A stretch of 48,635 bases of DNA, from contig CAIYMO010000001.1 in NCBI GenBank assembly GCA_903927345.1, positions 1 through 48,635 on the forward strand, given 5' to 3'. The notes under the pieces are model-generated. The model did no database searches. It had not been told where the DNA came from and worked only from the letters and a program-made list of their open reading frames with translations. Position numbers and translations under genes: made by a program. Origin of the DNA: an uncultured Armatimonadota bacterium. Lineage in GTDB: Bacteria > Armatimonadota > Fimbriimonadia > Fimbriimonadales > Fimbriimonadaceae. This document shows, one piece after another, positions 7,800-16,530 of this stretch (position 1 is the stretch's first letter; every line of letters starts with the position of its first letter).

Positions 7800-8915
7800 A
7801 TGCCAGCGGAATATCAAGTCGGGATTCTTGGTGGGGGTCAACTTGCCCGGATGTCGATGATTGCGGCTCATCAGCTTGGGGTTAAGGCGATTACACTCGA
7901 CACCGATCCTCAGTCGCCGGCCGCCCAGGTTGGTCCGGCAATTGTTGGCTCGATTAGCGTCGCGGCGGATATCGCAAAAGTGATGGCCTGCTGCGAGTAT
8001 GTGACTTTCGAAAATGAGTTCATTCCCGCGAATACCTTGCGTGAAGCATGCGAGCTGGCAGGATTCGATCCCGAACGAGTTACACCGCGAATTGACACTT
8101 TGGAGACCATCCAAGACAAGCTTTCACAGCGGAATGCATTGATCGCCGCTGGAGTTCATTCTCCTCGTGCAGTCCCGGCCGTAAACGCGGCCGAGCTCGG
8201 ATTCCCTTGCGTTCTCAAGTCGCGCTTTGGCGGATACGATGGAAAGGGTACGCGCTATGCTCGAACCGAATCGGACTACCAAGCGATCATGGCGGAGATT
8301 GATGCTGACGGTTGGTTGGCGGAAGAGTTTGTCGCCTTCAAGCGAGAGCTTTCGGTCATGGTATGTGCTGGGGAAACCACAAGTTGCTTTCCCGCAATGG
8401 TAACGGAACAGACCAACCATGTCTGCGATTTGGTCTATGAAGTTGAAGATGCCAGTGTTGCCGAGCGAGCCGTGGACGTCGCATTTGCGGCAATTCGGGC
8501 GGTTAATGGTCAGGGACTCTTTGGGGTTGAGCTGTTCGAACACTCAGACGGCTCGATCAGTGTTAATGAGATCGCTCCTCGTCCGCATAACTCGGGACAC
8601 TACACTTTGGATTGGGGCGGAACCTCACAGTTTGAGGCGCACGTGCTGCTTACGATCGGCTCATTTTATGGACCTCGACGAGGGGAGCTGACTTGCATGG
8701 CGAACCTGCTTGGTCAGGAGGGCGCTAAGGATTATTTGGTCGCGTTGAGAGAACTCGCCAAGAAGCATCCTGAAGCGAGGATGCACTGGTACGGGAAAGC
8801 TGAGGCAAAGCCCGGACGCAAGATGGGACATATCAATGTTTGCGGTGAGACGAACAGCGTGAAGTGGGCGTCGGATGCCAGAGTGACTTTCTACAAGGCA
8901 TGGGTGAACCAATGA
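7800..8915 (+). CDS. purK: N5-carboxyaminoimidazole ribonucleotide synthase
   Basis: ATP-dependent carboxylation of AIR to N5-CAIR in purine synthesis. The N-terminus has the family signature VGILGGGQLARMSMIAAHQLG, then VTFENEFIP, and an ATP-grasp core with FPCVLKSRFGGYDGKGT, WLAEEFVAFKRELSVMV, and VNEIAPRPHNSGHYT with metal-binding Glu/Asn. The length of 371 is normal. It lies 3 nt after ftcD and its last bases overlap the deoB start (ATGA), so it is co-translated with nucleotide-salvage deoB. No purE is visible in the window. Confident assignment. Confidence 0.95.
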   Translation: MPAEYQVGILGGGQLARMSMIAAHQLGVKAITLDTDPQSPAAQVGPAIVGSISVAADIAKVMACCEYVTFENEFIPANTLREACELAGFDPERVTPRIDTLETIQDKLSQRNALIAAGVHSPRAVPAVNAAELGFPCVLKSRFGGYDGKGTRYARTESDYQAIMAEIDADGWLAEEFVAFKRELSVMVCAGETTSCFPAMVTEQTNHVCDLVYEVEDASVAERAVDVAFAAIRAVNGQGLFGVELFEHSDGSISVNEIAPRPHNSGHYTLDWGGTSQFEAHVLLTIGSFYGPRRGELTCMANLLGQEGAKDYLVALRELAKKHPEARMHWYGKAEAKPGRKMGHINVCGETNSVKWASDARVTFYKAWVNQ

Positions 8916-10030
8916 AGCGGGCGATCGTTCTTGTTTTGGACGGGTGCGGGGCTGGCGAGGCACCTGATGCGGCGCTCTTTAATGACCTCGACCACCCTTC
9001 GACTTTGAAGCACGTGTGGGATCATTGTGGCGGGCTGAATGCTCCGACTCTCGCTGGTGCGGGCTTCTTTGCCGCGGGCGGAGTGGAAACGGAAGTCGGA
9101 CTGAAAGGATTCCGAGTTGAATTTGGTCGTCTTCAAGAGCAATCCATGGGCAAGGATTCGGTGACGGGTCATTGGGAGATGATGGGAATTCACACGGAAG
9201 TTGCTTTCCCCACCTACCCGGACGGATTTCCTGCCGACCTAGTTGCCGAGTTCGAACGCCGGATCGGACGCCCCGTGCTCGGCAATAAGCCTGCAAGTGG
9301 AACGGCGATCTTGAGCGAGCTTGGGCCAGAGCATGTGCGTACTGGTCACCCGATTTTGTACACCAGTGCGGATAGCGTTTTTCAGGTTGCTTGCCACGAA
9401 GACGTCGTTCCTATTGAGCAGCTCTACGAGTTCTGCCGTATCGGTCGCGAACTCTGCTCCGCACCGAACAATGTGCAACGCGTGATTGCTCGTCCGTTTT
9501 TGGGCTCAGCAGATCCTGGATACATCCGCACAGAACGCCGAAAAGACTTTCCAATCACGGCCCCCAAGAACTTGATCGATGATGTCCTGGATGTTTTTGG
9601 GATTGGCGTGATCCCCGAACTATTTGATGGAAGAGGGTTCCGGTCCGTTCGAAGAACGCAAAACAATGCGGAGCATGCTGAGATGCTTTGGACGGCCCTT
9701 GAATCGGACGCACGATTCATCTTCGCAAACTTTGAGGACTTCGACATGCTTTACGGCCATCGCAATGACCCAACCGGGTTCGGGCGGGCACTGGAGACGT
9801 TTGATGCGACTTTGATCTCGATTCTCAGCAAGCTGACTTCAGATGATCTGTTGATCCTTACTGCCGACCACGGAAATGATCCGACCAGCAAATCGACGGA
9901 CCACTCGAGGGAGTACGTTCCTTGTTGCTGGGTTTGTAAAGGGGATGGGGTGGCTAATTTTGGGACAAAGCAGGGGCTTTGGCAGGTCGGCAACTTTGTC
10001 AAAGCGTGGCTGGGAATCGAACCCCAGTAA
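8912..10030 (+). CDS. deoB: Phosphopentomutase
   Basis: Interconverts ribose/deoxyribose 1- and 5-phosphates; an alkaline-phosphatase-superfamily metalloenzyme. The first metal site is VLDGCGAGEAPDA at residues 7-19. The phosphorylated-Thr region is GKDSVTGHWEMMG. The C-terminal metal site is LTADHGNDPTSKSTDHSREYVP. I chose the ATG at 8912, which overlaps the purK stop as ATGA. A longer frame starting at 8864 would add 16 residues that do not fit the family. The 372-residue product is slightly short but complete. It is the last gene of the comEA-ftcD-purK-deoB run; about 140 bp of mostly non-coding DNA follow. Confidence 0.94.
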   Translation: MKRAIVLVLDGCGAGEAPDAALFNDLDHPSTLKHVWDHCGGLNAPTLAGAGFFAAGGVETEVGLKGFRVEFGRLQEQSMGKDSVTGHWEMMGIHTEVAFPTYPDGFPADLVAEFERRIGRPVLGNKPASGTAILSELGPEHVRTGHPILYTSADSVFQVACHEDVVPIEQLYEFCRIGRELCSAPNNVQRVIARPFLGSADPGYIRTERRKDFPITAPKNLIDDVLDVFGIGVIPELFDGRGFRSVRRTQNNAEHAEMLWTALESDARFIFANFEDFDMLYGHRNDPTGFGRALETFDATLISILSKLTSDDLLILTADHGNDPTSKSTDHSREYVPCCWVCKGDGVANFGTKQGLWQVGNFVKAWLGIEPQ

Positions 10031-10171
10031 ATCTTCTTGATTGATTACTAGTTTTTTGCTTTGTAGGCAGAAAGGCACTCTTAATGTGCCGACTTGTAAT
10101 TACCGTGTAAAATGAATACTTGGGACGCAAAGTCGCGACCCTCGCTTACATTTTATTGCTGGGAACTGAGG
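10031..10171. other. Gap before the polysaccharide locus
   Basis: About 140 bp with AT-rich patches. It holds a weak hairpin GGCAC/GTGCC (10074-10090) without a T run and a TAAAAT at 10108-10113 that may be a -10 element for the epimerase gene, giving a leader of about 50 nt to the ATG at 10172. No -35 is obvious. Confidence 0.35.
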
Positions 10172-11707
10172 ATGAAAAAATCAACTGAAATTGCGTTTCG
10201 CTTGTTTGCGGACGGCGTCCTGCTCGTACTGTCGTCCGTGTTTGGAATGCTGGTCGGGTTTGCATTTGGAGCCGAACCTGGAAAGACATTTGGTGCTTAC
10301 GCCGCAGAAAATGTCGTTTCGCCGATTTCACTTCTGGCGATCTGCCTTCCAGTTTTCTACTTTGTTGGATTCTATACGAAGGGTCGCGCTTATTCAACAA
10401 GCTACAAGCCATTCTTTGTTGCTCAAGTTTCCGCGCTAGCCGTTCTCGGCTGGGGCTTCTTGTTGTTCATGCTCGGTCGAAATGTTGAATCAAGCCGCAG
10501 TTTGGTGATGAGCACTGGCGTGATGTCGGTGTTGCTGACAGTTGGAGCACGCATTTGGAGCATGGTCTGGGTTAAGGTCAACCAAAAGAGCATGGTCCGT
10601 TCTACTGCAAGCGCAGGAGCGTTTGATGAATACCGACCAAAGAGCGTTTTGGTGATCGGCGGTGCGGGCTATATCGGTTCGGGCTTGCTGAAGAAGTTGC
10701 TTGATAAGGGCTACCGTGTCCGCTTGGTTGATGCCTTTATGTTCGGCGAGGAGCCAATTGCTCAGGTTGCTGGTCACGAGAATCTTGAAGTCGTACGCGC
10801 TGATTTCCGGCAGATCGACAAGATTGTCGAGTCAATGCGCGGCATGGATGCGGTTGTTCACCTTGGTGCCATCGTTGGAGACCCAGCATGTGCTCTTGAT
10901 GAAGATTTCACCATCGAAGTGAACTTGATGGCGACCCAGATGATTGCGGAGTGCGCAAAGGGATTTGGAATTCAGAAGTTCATCTTTGCTTCCACGTGTT
11001 CGGTCTACGGTGCTTCGGATGAAGTGCTTAATGAGAAGTCACAATTGAATCCAGTGTCGCTGTACGCTCGATCGAAGATTGCGTGCGAACGAGTGTTGCT
11101 CGAGATGCAGGACGAGAAGTTCCGACCAACCATTCTTCGGTTTGGTACGGTCTTCGGATTGAGCGGACGAACACGATTTGACCTCGTTGTGAACCTGTTG
11201 ACCGCGAAAGCGATTGTTGACGGAAAGATCACGGTTTTCGGAGAGGATCAGTGGCGACCGTTTGTCCATGTTGACGACGCATCCCTGGCGGTTGCGACCG
11301 CTCTTGAGGCACCTCTCGAGGTGATCGGAGGGCAAACATTTAACGTCGGCGCAGATGAAGGCAACTACACGCTTGGCCAAGTTGGTCGACTGATTCAGAA
11401 GTTCGTTCCTACCGCTGAACTCATTGCGAGTGGCAGCGACGGTGACCGACGCAACTACCGAGTTGATTTCTCGAAGATTCGTAACTTGATCGGTTTCAAA
11501 ACCCAGTGGACCCTTGAGATGGGCGTGAAACAGGTTATCGAAGCGTTCGAAGCAGGCAAGGTCACGGACTACAACGCGCCACAGTACTCGAACGTTAAGC
11601 TTCTGAGCGAGGAGGCTTCATCGAAGGGACTTCAAACCGAAGCACAGCGATTGCGCAATATGGTCGAAGAAGCTGCGTACGATCAGGGCATTCTTCGGAC
11701 AAACTGA
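10172..11707 (+). CDS. Membrane-anchored NAD-dependent sugar epimerase/dehydratase
   Basis: The first ~150 residues hold about four transmembrane helices (for example LFADGVLLVLSSVFGMLVGFAF, ISLLAICLPVFYFVGFY, ALAVLGWGFLLFMLG, MSVLLTVGARIWSMVWV), as in the N-terminal part of CapD/WbpM-type dehydratases. The remaining ~350 residues are an extended SDR with the NAD loop VLVIGGAGYIGSG, FIFASTCSVYG and the catalytic YARSK. The SDR part resembles the cluster's separate gene at 25066-25998 more than classical CapD (shared PACxxD and DxDxRNY patterns). Product sugar is unknown. I chose the ATG at 10172 (MKKSTEIAF); an ATG at 10112 in the same frame is possible. It opens the polysaccharide locus and is followed 4 nt later by the lhgO-like gene. 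Confidence 0.75.
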   Translation: MKKSTEIAFRLFADGVLLVLSSVFGMLVGFAFGAEPGKTFGAYAAENVVSPISLLAICLPVFYFVGFYTKGRAYSTSYKPFFVAQVSALAVLGWGFLLFMLGRNVESSRSLVMSTGVMSVLLTVGARIWSMVWVKVNQKSMVRSTASAGAFDEYRPKSVLVIGGAGYIGSGLLKKLLDKGYRVRLVDAFMFGEEPIAQVAGHENLEVVRADFRQIDKIVESMRGMDAVVHLGAIVGDPACALDEDFTIEVNLMATQMIAECAKGFGIQKFIFASTCSVYGASDEVLNEKSQLNPVSLYARSKIACERVLLEMQDEKFRPTILRFGTVFGLSGRTRFDLVVNLLTAKAIVDGKITVFGEDQWRPFVHVDDASLAVATALEAPLEVIGGQTFNVGADEGNYTLGQVGRLIQKFVPTAELIASGSDGDRRNYRVDFSKIRNLIGFKTQWTLEMGVKQVIEAFEAGKVTDYNAPQYSNVKLLSEEASSKGLQTEAQRLRNMVEEAAYDQGILRTN

Positions 11708-11711
11708 TAGG

Positions 11712-12917
11712 ATGAGTCAGATTCGGATCGGAATCGTTGGTGGTGGAATTGTCGGCCTTTCTGTGGCCTACAAGATCTCACTTAGGTTCCCTCAGGCCAA
11801 GATCATCCTGTTCGAGAAGGAAGCAAAGCTGGCTGAGCACCAGACGGGCCGTAATTCCGGAGTGATTCACTCCGGAATTTACTATAAGCCAGGCTCAATG
11901 AAGGCTCTCACTTGTCGCGATGGCAAGGCTCAGCTGGAAGCATTCTGCGACGAACATGGCGTGCACTGGGAGCGTTGTGGCAAGGTTGTCGTCGCCCTCA
12001 ATGAAGCTGAATTGCCTGCTCTGGATCGGATCTATGAGCGCGGGCAGCAAAATGGCGTGGAATGCCGCTATATCACGGTTGAAGAGCTTAAGGAGCTCGA
12101 ACCGCATGTTGCAGGTATCAAGGCCCTGCACGTTCCCGAGACTGGCATAGTCGACTATGTTGGATTTTGCAACAAGCTCGGCGAGCTCCTTGAGGCGCGT
12201 GGCCATGAGATTCGACTGAATTCGAAAATCATCAACATCATCAAGACCACCGACGGCGTCACGATCGGTACCGAGGACAAGAACGGCGAGCACCTGGACT
12301 TCCTCGTTAACTGCGCCGGGCTTTATTCGGACAAGGTCGCCCAGATGGCGGGGTTCAAGCCGTCAATTAAGATCATTCCGTTCCGTGGCGAGTACTACGA
12401 GCTCAAAGAAGACGTCCATCACCTCTGCAAGAACTTGATTTATCCCGTGCCTGATCCAGCGTTCCCCTTCCTGGGTGTCCACTTCACCCGGATGGTAATG
12501 GGCGGCGTTGAGTGTGGTCCCAATGCAGTCTTGGCATTCGCTCGCGAGGGCTATACCAACCGCCAAGTGAAGCCAGGAGAACTGTTTGAGTCGCTGACTT
12601 ACGGCGGATTCATTAAGCTCGCTTCCAAGTTCTGGAAGACAGGTGCGGGCGAGATGCATCGTTCATTTAGTAAGAAGGCGTTCGTTAAGGCGCTGTCTCG
12701 ACTGATCCCTGAGATCAAAGAGGAGCACCTTGTTGCGGCTCCTGCAGGTGTCAGGGCGCAGGCGATCAGTCCTCAAGGATCTCCGGTTGATGATTTCGTG
12801 ATTGAGCATGACGATCGTGCTGTCCATGTGATTAACGCGGTGTCTCCTGCGGCAACTGCTTGTTTGGCGATCGCGGACCATATTGTTACGGTTCTAGAGC
12901 CTAAACTGGTGGGCTGA
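11712..12917 (+). CDS. lhgO: L-2-hydroxyglutarate oxidase-like FAD oxidoreductase
   Basis: LhgO oxidises L-2-hydroxyglutarate to 2-oxoglutarate with FAD, at the membrane face in E. coli. The FAD dinucleotide loop is IGIVGGGIVGLSVAYKI (residues 5-21), followed by the highly typical HQTGRNSGVIHSGIYYKPGS. Further DAO-superfamily segments include ELEPHVAGIKALHVPETGIVD, FLVNCAGLYSDKVA, IIPFRGEYYEL, and C-terminal AGVRAQAISPQG. The length of 401 matches the family. It is placed between two sugar epimerases and its stop overlaps the next start, so it is part of the polysaccharide operon. This context is odd for LhgO and could mean a different 2-hydroxy acid or recycling of 2-hydroxyglutarate made by a sugar dehydrogenase. 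Confidence 0.8.
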   Translation: MSQIRIGIVGGGIVGLSVAYKISLRFPQAKIILFEKEAKLAEHQTGRNSGVIHSGIYYKPGSMKALTCRDGKAQLEAFCDEHGVHWERCGKVVVALNEAELPALDRIYERGQQNGVECRYITVEELKELEPHVAGIKALHVPETGIVDYVGFCNKLGELLEARGHEIRLNSKIINIIKTTDGVTIGTEDKNGEHLDFLVNCAGLYSDKVAQMAGFKPSIKIIPFRGEYYELKEDVHHLCKNLIYPVPDPAFPFLGVHFTRMVMGGVECGPNAVLAFAREGYTNRQVKPGELFESLTYGGFIKLASKFWKTGAGEMHRSFSKKAFVKALSRLIPEIKEEHLVAAPAGVRAQAISPQGSPVDDFVIEHDDRAVHVINAVSPAATACLAIADHIVTVLEPKLVG

Positions 12918-13762
12918 TGCGCATCGGGGTCACCGGTGGCGGCGGCTTCGTAGGTAGATCGCTCGTAGCAGAGCTCGTATCACGGGGACACGAGGTTGTC
13001 GTCGTCGATGAGCGCCCGGTTGGCTGTTCTGAGCGGCACTCGGGGCGTGCATCTTCTCCGGACCTTGCCCGGTGGCTTGCAGGTTGTGAGCGAATCTATC
13101 ATCTCGAGTGGAGCGGCTCTTTTCGTCAGGCCGTTGATGACCCTGAGGGGACGCGAAAACGGAATCTGTCTAGTCTTCAAAACGTGTTGGCGGTCGGGAT
13201 TCCCGTTGTGTTTTCCAGCACCAGCCTCGTCTACGGCGGAAACCTGAGCCACCCTTGCCGAGAGGATCAGGACGTGGCCCCACGGGCTCCATACGGGCGC
13301 CAGAAGCTAGAGGCGGAGGAATTGGTGAGGGCGGCGGGCGGTTGTGCCGTTCGGGTCTTCAATATCTACGGCACGGGTTCAACAGACTCGGCTCAGATCA
13401 TTCCGCGCCTGCTTGCTTCAGTTTCAAGCGATCAAGTTGTCCGGCTGAACGGTGATGGGCTCCAACAGCGGGACTTTGTACATGTTGAGGATGCGGCACG
13501 GGCTCTCGCTGGTTTGGTTGATTGTGACTGTGCTGGGGGCGTTATGAATCTCAGTTCGGGAGTGGGGACCACGATGCTGGAACTCGTCCAGTTAGTCTTT
13601 GGCGCAGCGGGGGTTGAGCCGCAGATCGAGTGGAAGCCAGCAGTCGCTGGCGAAGCGCGCGTGATCTGTGGTGATCCAGGCGCACTCGAAGCCCTCACTG
13701 GCTGGCGACCCGACTATTCTTTGCGCGAAGGAATCCAAACCCTTCTAACAGAACGTCCGTAA
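12917..13762 (+). CDS. NAD-dependent epimerase/dehydratase (extended SDR)
   Basis: Predicted cytoplasmic sugar-nucleotide epimerase, reductase or dehydratase. The Rossmann loop is IGVTGGGGFVGRSL at residues 3-16, the catalytic Ser lies in VVFSSTSLVYGG, and the Tyr/Lys pair is in APYGRQKLEAEE. The C-terminal part has QQRDFVHVEDAARAL, standard for nucleotide-sugar SDRs. At 281 residues it is on the short side. It shares one base with the end of the lhgO-like gene, so translation is coupled. Sugar specificity cannot be assigned. Confidence 0.8.
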   Translation: MRIGVTGGGGFVGRSLVAELVSRGHEVVVVDERPVGCSERHSGRASSPDLARWLAGCERIYHLEWSGSFRQAVDDPEGTRKRNLSSLQNVLAVGIPVVFSSTSLVYGGNLSHPCREDQDVAPRAPYGRQKLEAEELVRAAGGCAVRVFNIYGTGSTDSAQIIPRLLASVSSDQVVRLNGDGLQQRDFVHVEDAARALAGLVDCDCAGGVMNLSSGVGTTMLELVQLVFGAAGVEPQIEWKPAVAGEARVICGDPGALEALTGWRPDYSLREGIQTLLTERP

Positions 13763-13775
13763 TCCAAGAATAGCG

Positions 13776-14525
13776 GTGAATTTAGTCAAAGAGATTCAGC
13801 ATTTGGGAGTTGAGGGGAGAGTTGTCCTTGTGCACACTGGTCTGCGTTCTGTTGGAGATGTGGATGCCAAAAACTATGTGAACGACTGGCGGGATGCAGT
13901 TACTGACGATGGGTTGCTCTTGATTCCAACGTTCACTGGGAAACCCACCGACTTGCCAGAGCGACCTCCGACTTTTGATGTTTCGACTTCAAAGCCGGTG
14001 AATATTGGCATTGTTCCGGTTATTGCAAGCCAAATGGAAGGAGGCTTCAGGTCGGTCCATGCAACGCACTCGGTGAAGGGCTTCGGGAATTCGGCAGCTG
14101 ACTTCTTGAACGATCACTTTGACAGCTATACGCCGTGTGATGAACACAGTCCGTTTCGGAAGTTAGCGGAGCATGAGGGACTGATTGCGCTGGTTGGATG
14201 CACCCACACCTCGAATACGACAATTCATGCCGCTGAGGAGCAAGCAAACGTGCCTTATCATCTGATTCCGGGTGAAGGGACGAGCATTGTTATTGATCGT
14301 GAAGGAAACCGGCTGGAGCAACGCACACGGTTCCACTCTTGGGCCACGGAGCGCGACTTTATGCGAATCGACAAGGACCTTGGCGCACTGGGAATTCAGA
14401 CGTACCACAGCCTTGGGGATGCGATCGTGCGGTTGATTGACGCGAAGTTGATGATGGACTGGCTCGTTCAGAGACTGCGGGCGTACCCATATTTGCTCTG
14501 CAAACCAAAAGGAAGGGGTAGTTAG
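13776..14525 (+). CDS. AAC(3)/YokD-family N-acetyltransferase
   Basis: The sequence matches the aminoglycoside 3-N-acetyltransferase fold: [14 protein letters not shown] at residues 16-29 (family V.vHsSlrsiG), [12 protein letters not shown], a central [31 protein letters not shown], and [14 protein letters not shown]. The length (249) is close to the family's 260-280. The start is GTG, 14 nt after the preceding epimerase. In this setting, at the end of a surface-sugar operon, transfer of an acyl group to an amino sugar is more likely than antibiotic resistance, but that is inference. It ends 1 bp before a convergent tRNA gene. Confidence 0.75.
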   Translation: MNLVKEIQHLGVEGRVVLVHTGLRSVGDVDAKNYVNDWRDAVTDDGLLLIPTFTGKPTDLPERPPTFDVSTSKPVNIGIVPVIASQMEGGFRSVHATHSVKGFGNSAADFLNDHFDSYTPCDEHSPFRKLAEHEGLIALVGCTHTSNTTIHAAEEQANVPYHLIPGEGTSIVIDREGNRLEQRTRFHSWATERDFMRIDKDLGALGIQTYHSLGDAIVRLIDAKLMMDWLVQRLRAYPYLLCKPKGRGS

Positions 14526-14526
14526 C

Positions 14527-14603
14527 TGGTCGGGGCGACACGATTCGAACGTGCGACCTTTTCCACCCCATGGAAACGCGCTACCAAACTGCGCCACGCC
14601 CCG
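14527..14603 (-). tRNA. tRNA-Pro(GGG)
   Basis: 77-nt cloverleaf with CCA encoded. The 7-bp acceptor is CGGGGCG/CGCCCCG with discriminator A, the anticodon stem TTTCC/GGAAA encloses loop ATGGGGT (anticodon GGG), and the T arm contains GTTCGAATC. It starts immediately downstream of the TPR gene's terminator. Confidence 0.95.
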
Positions 14604-14608
14604 AACGG

Positions 14609-14646
14609 AAACAAAATGATACCCCGAGCGAGACGCTCGGGGTATC
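14609..14646 (-). terminator. Terminator of the TPR gene
   Basis: A perfect 13-bp stem (14618-14630 with 14634-14646, 3-nt loop) lies 10 bp after the TPR stop. On the minus strand the tail is ATTTTGTTT. The tail ends 5 nt before tRNA-Pro(GGG), so the tRNA needs either read-through or a promoter overlapping this hairpin. Confidence 0.8.
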
Positions 14647-14656
14647 GGGTGCAACC

Positions 14657-16453
14657 TTAGCCGCGTGATGGGGTTGAGATCACTGGCGTTCGGCCAGTGG
14701 TGTTGAAGTACTTGAACACGTTGTCCGTCGTTGGCATTGATCGGCCGCGGAGGTTGCGTGCGTCCAACCCTTCGGCTCGGAGCATCGCGTTGGTTCGGTT
14801 CTTCAGCAAGGTTGGTCGAAGAGCTTCGATCGCGGCCCGCTGGGTGCGGTAGGCGTCGTTGCCTGGGTCCTTCGTTTGCGCGTTGACCACGGCGGTGTAG
14901 GTCTTTGCCAGTTCACCGTCTTTTGCGGCGAGCGCAGCGGCGAAGGCGTAGAAGCCAGCTGCGTAGTTGGGGCTCGCCTTGGTTGCGGCCTCGGTGAACT
15001 TCACGGCATCATCGAATTTTTTCTGATATAGCGAAGCGATTCCGATTCCGGCGAGAGCTTGACCCGAGCTTGGTCGGCACTCAAGAGCGGTGGCATACAT
15101 CGCTTTGGCGAACTCGAACTGATAGTCCTTGTCTGCTGCGGCGAGGTTTGGAGTGAGTGCCAGTGAGATCGCCTCATTGCCCTGCTCGATGTACATGTCG
15201 TGGTCGGCCGCGTCGGCTTTGATTGCCTTTTCGAAGTTAGATCGTCCCTTGTTGATCTGGTTTTGCTTGTTGGCAAGAGCAGCCGCGAAGTAGAACGCTT
15301 CACTTCGGACTTCAGTATCTCGAAGGAGAGACGTTGCAGCGTCTCCCAGAGCTTTGGTTCGGTCTCGCTTGATCGCGATGTAGGCTTGAGCGGTCTTCAC
15401 GCCGAGCGAATCAGGCGAGTTCAAGATTGCTTCCTTGATCGCATCATCGGAACCGGTGTCATCACCAAGTTCTGCTTGGTTGATCGCAAGCAGAGCGAAG
15501 GAGTACGCATCGTACTCACCGAACTTCTTCAGGTTCTTGAGAAGCGCATCAGCTTGCTGTACTCGGCTGAGCATCAGGTAGCTGAATGCAAGTCGGTTGA
15601 CCAAGTCGGTCCGCTTGTACTGATTCGGAATTTCCTTTTCGAGGACATCGACGACCAAGCTGTACCGGCGCGCCTTGATGGCTGCGTCGAGGAACTCGAC
15701 TGAGGTTGCGTCTCGCTTCATTCCCTCAAGGTCTTCGTCTCGGATTGCGGATCGCATCTTTGCTGCGCTCATGAGCGACTTCTTGATGGTATCGACCACT
15801 TCGCGGCGGTCTGAAGTTGCCTTTGAGGTTGCGGAGAATGCTCGTTGAACGTTGAGAGAGATCAGAAGCTCGCGAGCATCTCGATTCTTCTTGTCGACTT
15901 CCAGGACGTCTTCGGCGTATTTCTGTGCCTTGTCGTAAGCGCCTTTCGCGAACTGAGCACGGCCGAGGAGGAGGCGTGCGCCTTTTGAGTCTTTGTCGGC
16001 TTTGAGCGCGATTCGACCTTCGGTGATTGCCTCATCGAACTTACTTTCGGCAATAAAGGCATTACCCTTTGCGACGTGGGCATCTGCACCGAGCGACACA
16101 CCGTTGTCCACATTGACCGTGAAGACTTTCTCGGCGTTTTCGCCTTCGGAGGTGAAGCCCTTAAACCGGAGCTTAATTGGACCATCTTCTTCGGCAAGCG
16201 AGTCGAGTTTGAACTCGTATGGCGTTGATCCGTCGGTTTCTCGGAGGTCGTCGCCGACGTAGAGTTCAATCGCTTGGATCGGATTCGTTGTGACTGGTTT
16301 GACTACAAATGTGACTTCGCCAGTTACGGATTCGCCACCTTTGACAGCCACCTGATTCTTGCCTTGCTGCAAGAATACGTCGATGGAAAATTTGGACTTA
16401 GCCGCTCCTCCTTGGAGGGCTAAAAATGCAGTGAGAAGTGGAAGTACGCTCAT
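14657..16453 (-). CDS. Secreted TPR-repeat protein with Ig-like N-terminal domain
   Basis: A 598-residue predicted exported protein. The first ~18 residues (MSVLPLLTAFLALQGGAA) form a signal peptide. Residues ~25-115 look like an all-beta domain (GESVTGEVTFVVKPV ... IELYVGDDLRETDGSTPYEFKLDSL), as in Ig-like/Big domains. From ~120 onwards TPR-type helical pairs follow, e.g. NAFIAESKFDEAITEGRIALKAD, AQFAKGAYDKAQKYAEDVLEVD, ASLYQKKFDDAVKFTEAATKASPNYAAGFYAFA. The C-terminus ends in a Thr/Ser-rich stretch. TPR proteins act as protein-binding scaffolds; the partner is unknown. It is a single-gene unit with its own terminator and a CATACT hexamer upstream of the start. Confidence 0.8.
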   Translation of the reverse strand: MSVLPLLTAFLALQGGAAKSKFSIDVFLQQGKNQVAVKGGESVTGEVTFVVKPVTTNPIQAIELYVGDDLRETDGSTPYEFKLDSLAEEDGPIKLRFKGFTSEGENAEKVFTVNVDNGVSLGADAHVAKGNAFIAESKFDEAITEGRIALKADKDSKGARLLLGRAQFAKGAYDKAQKYAEDVLEVDKKNRDARELLISLNVQRAFSATSKATSDRREVVDTIKKSLMSAAKMRSAIRDEDLEGMKRDATSVEFLDAAIKARRYSLVVDVLEKEIPNQYKRTDLVNRLAFSYLMLSRVQQADALLKNLKKFGEYDAYSFALLAINQAELGDDTGSDDAIKEAILNSPDSLGVKTAQAYIAIKRDRTKALGDAATSLLRDTEVRSEAFYFAAALANKQNQINKGRSNFEKAIKADAADHDMYIEQGNEAISLALTPNLAAADKDYQFEFAKAMYATALECRPSSGQALAGIGIASLYQKKFDDAVKFTEAATKASPNYAAGFYAFAAALAAKDGELAKTYTAVVNAQTKDPGNDAYRTQRAAIEALRPTLLKNRTNAMLRAEGLDARNLRGRSMPTTDNVFKYFNTTGRTPVISTPSRG

Positions 16454-16530
16454 TCGTCCGACCTACAGACGGTAAGTATGACGAATCTATGCCCCTTTCG
16501 TATCTGTTTCGGTGTGATTCTCCGATGTGT

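Noticed and set aside
10108-10122. TAAAAT-N6-TTG as a leaderless start of the membrane epimerase
   Set aside because: The TTG at 10120 is out of frame with the gene.
13776-14525. Antibiotic-resistance gene call
   Set aside because: The fold is AAC(3)-like, but context in a polysaccharide operon makes resistance unlikely and nothing in the sequence proves it.
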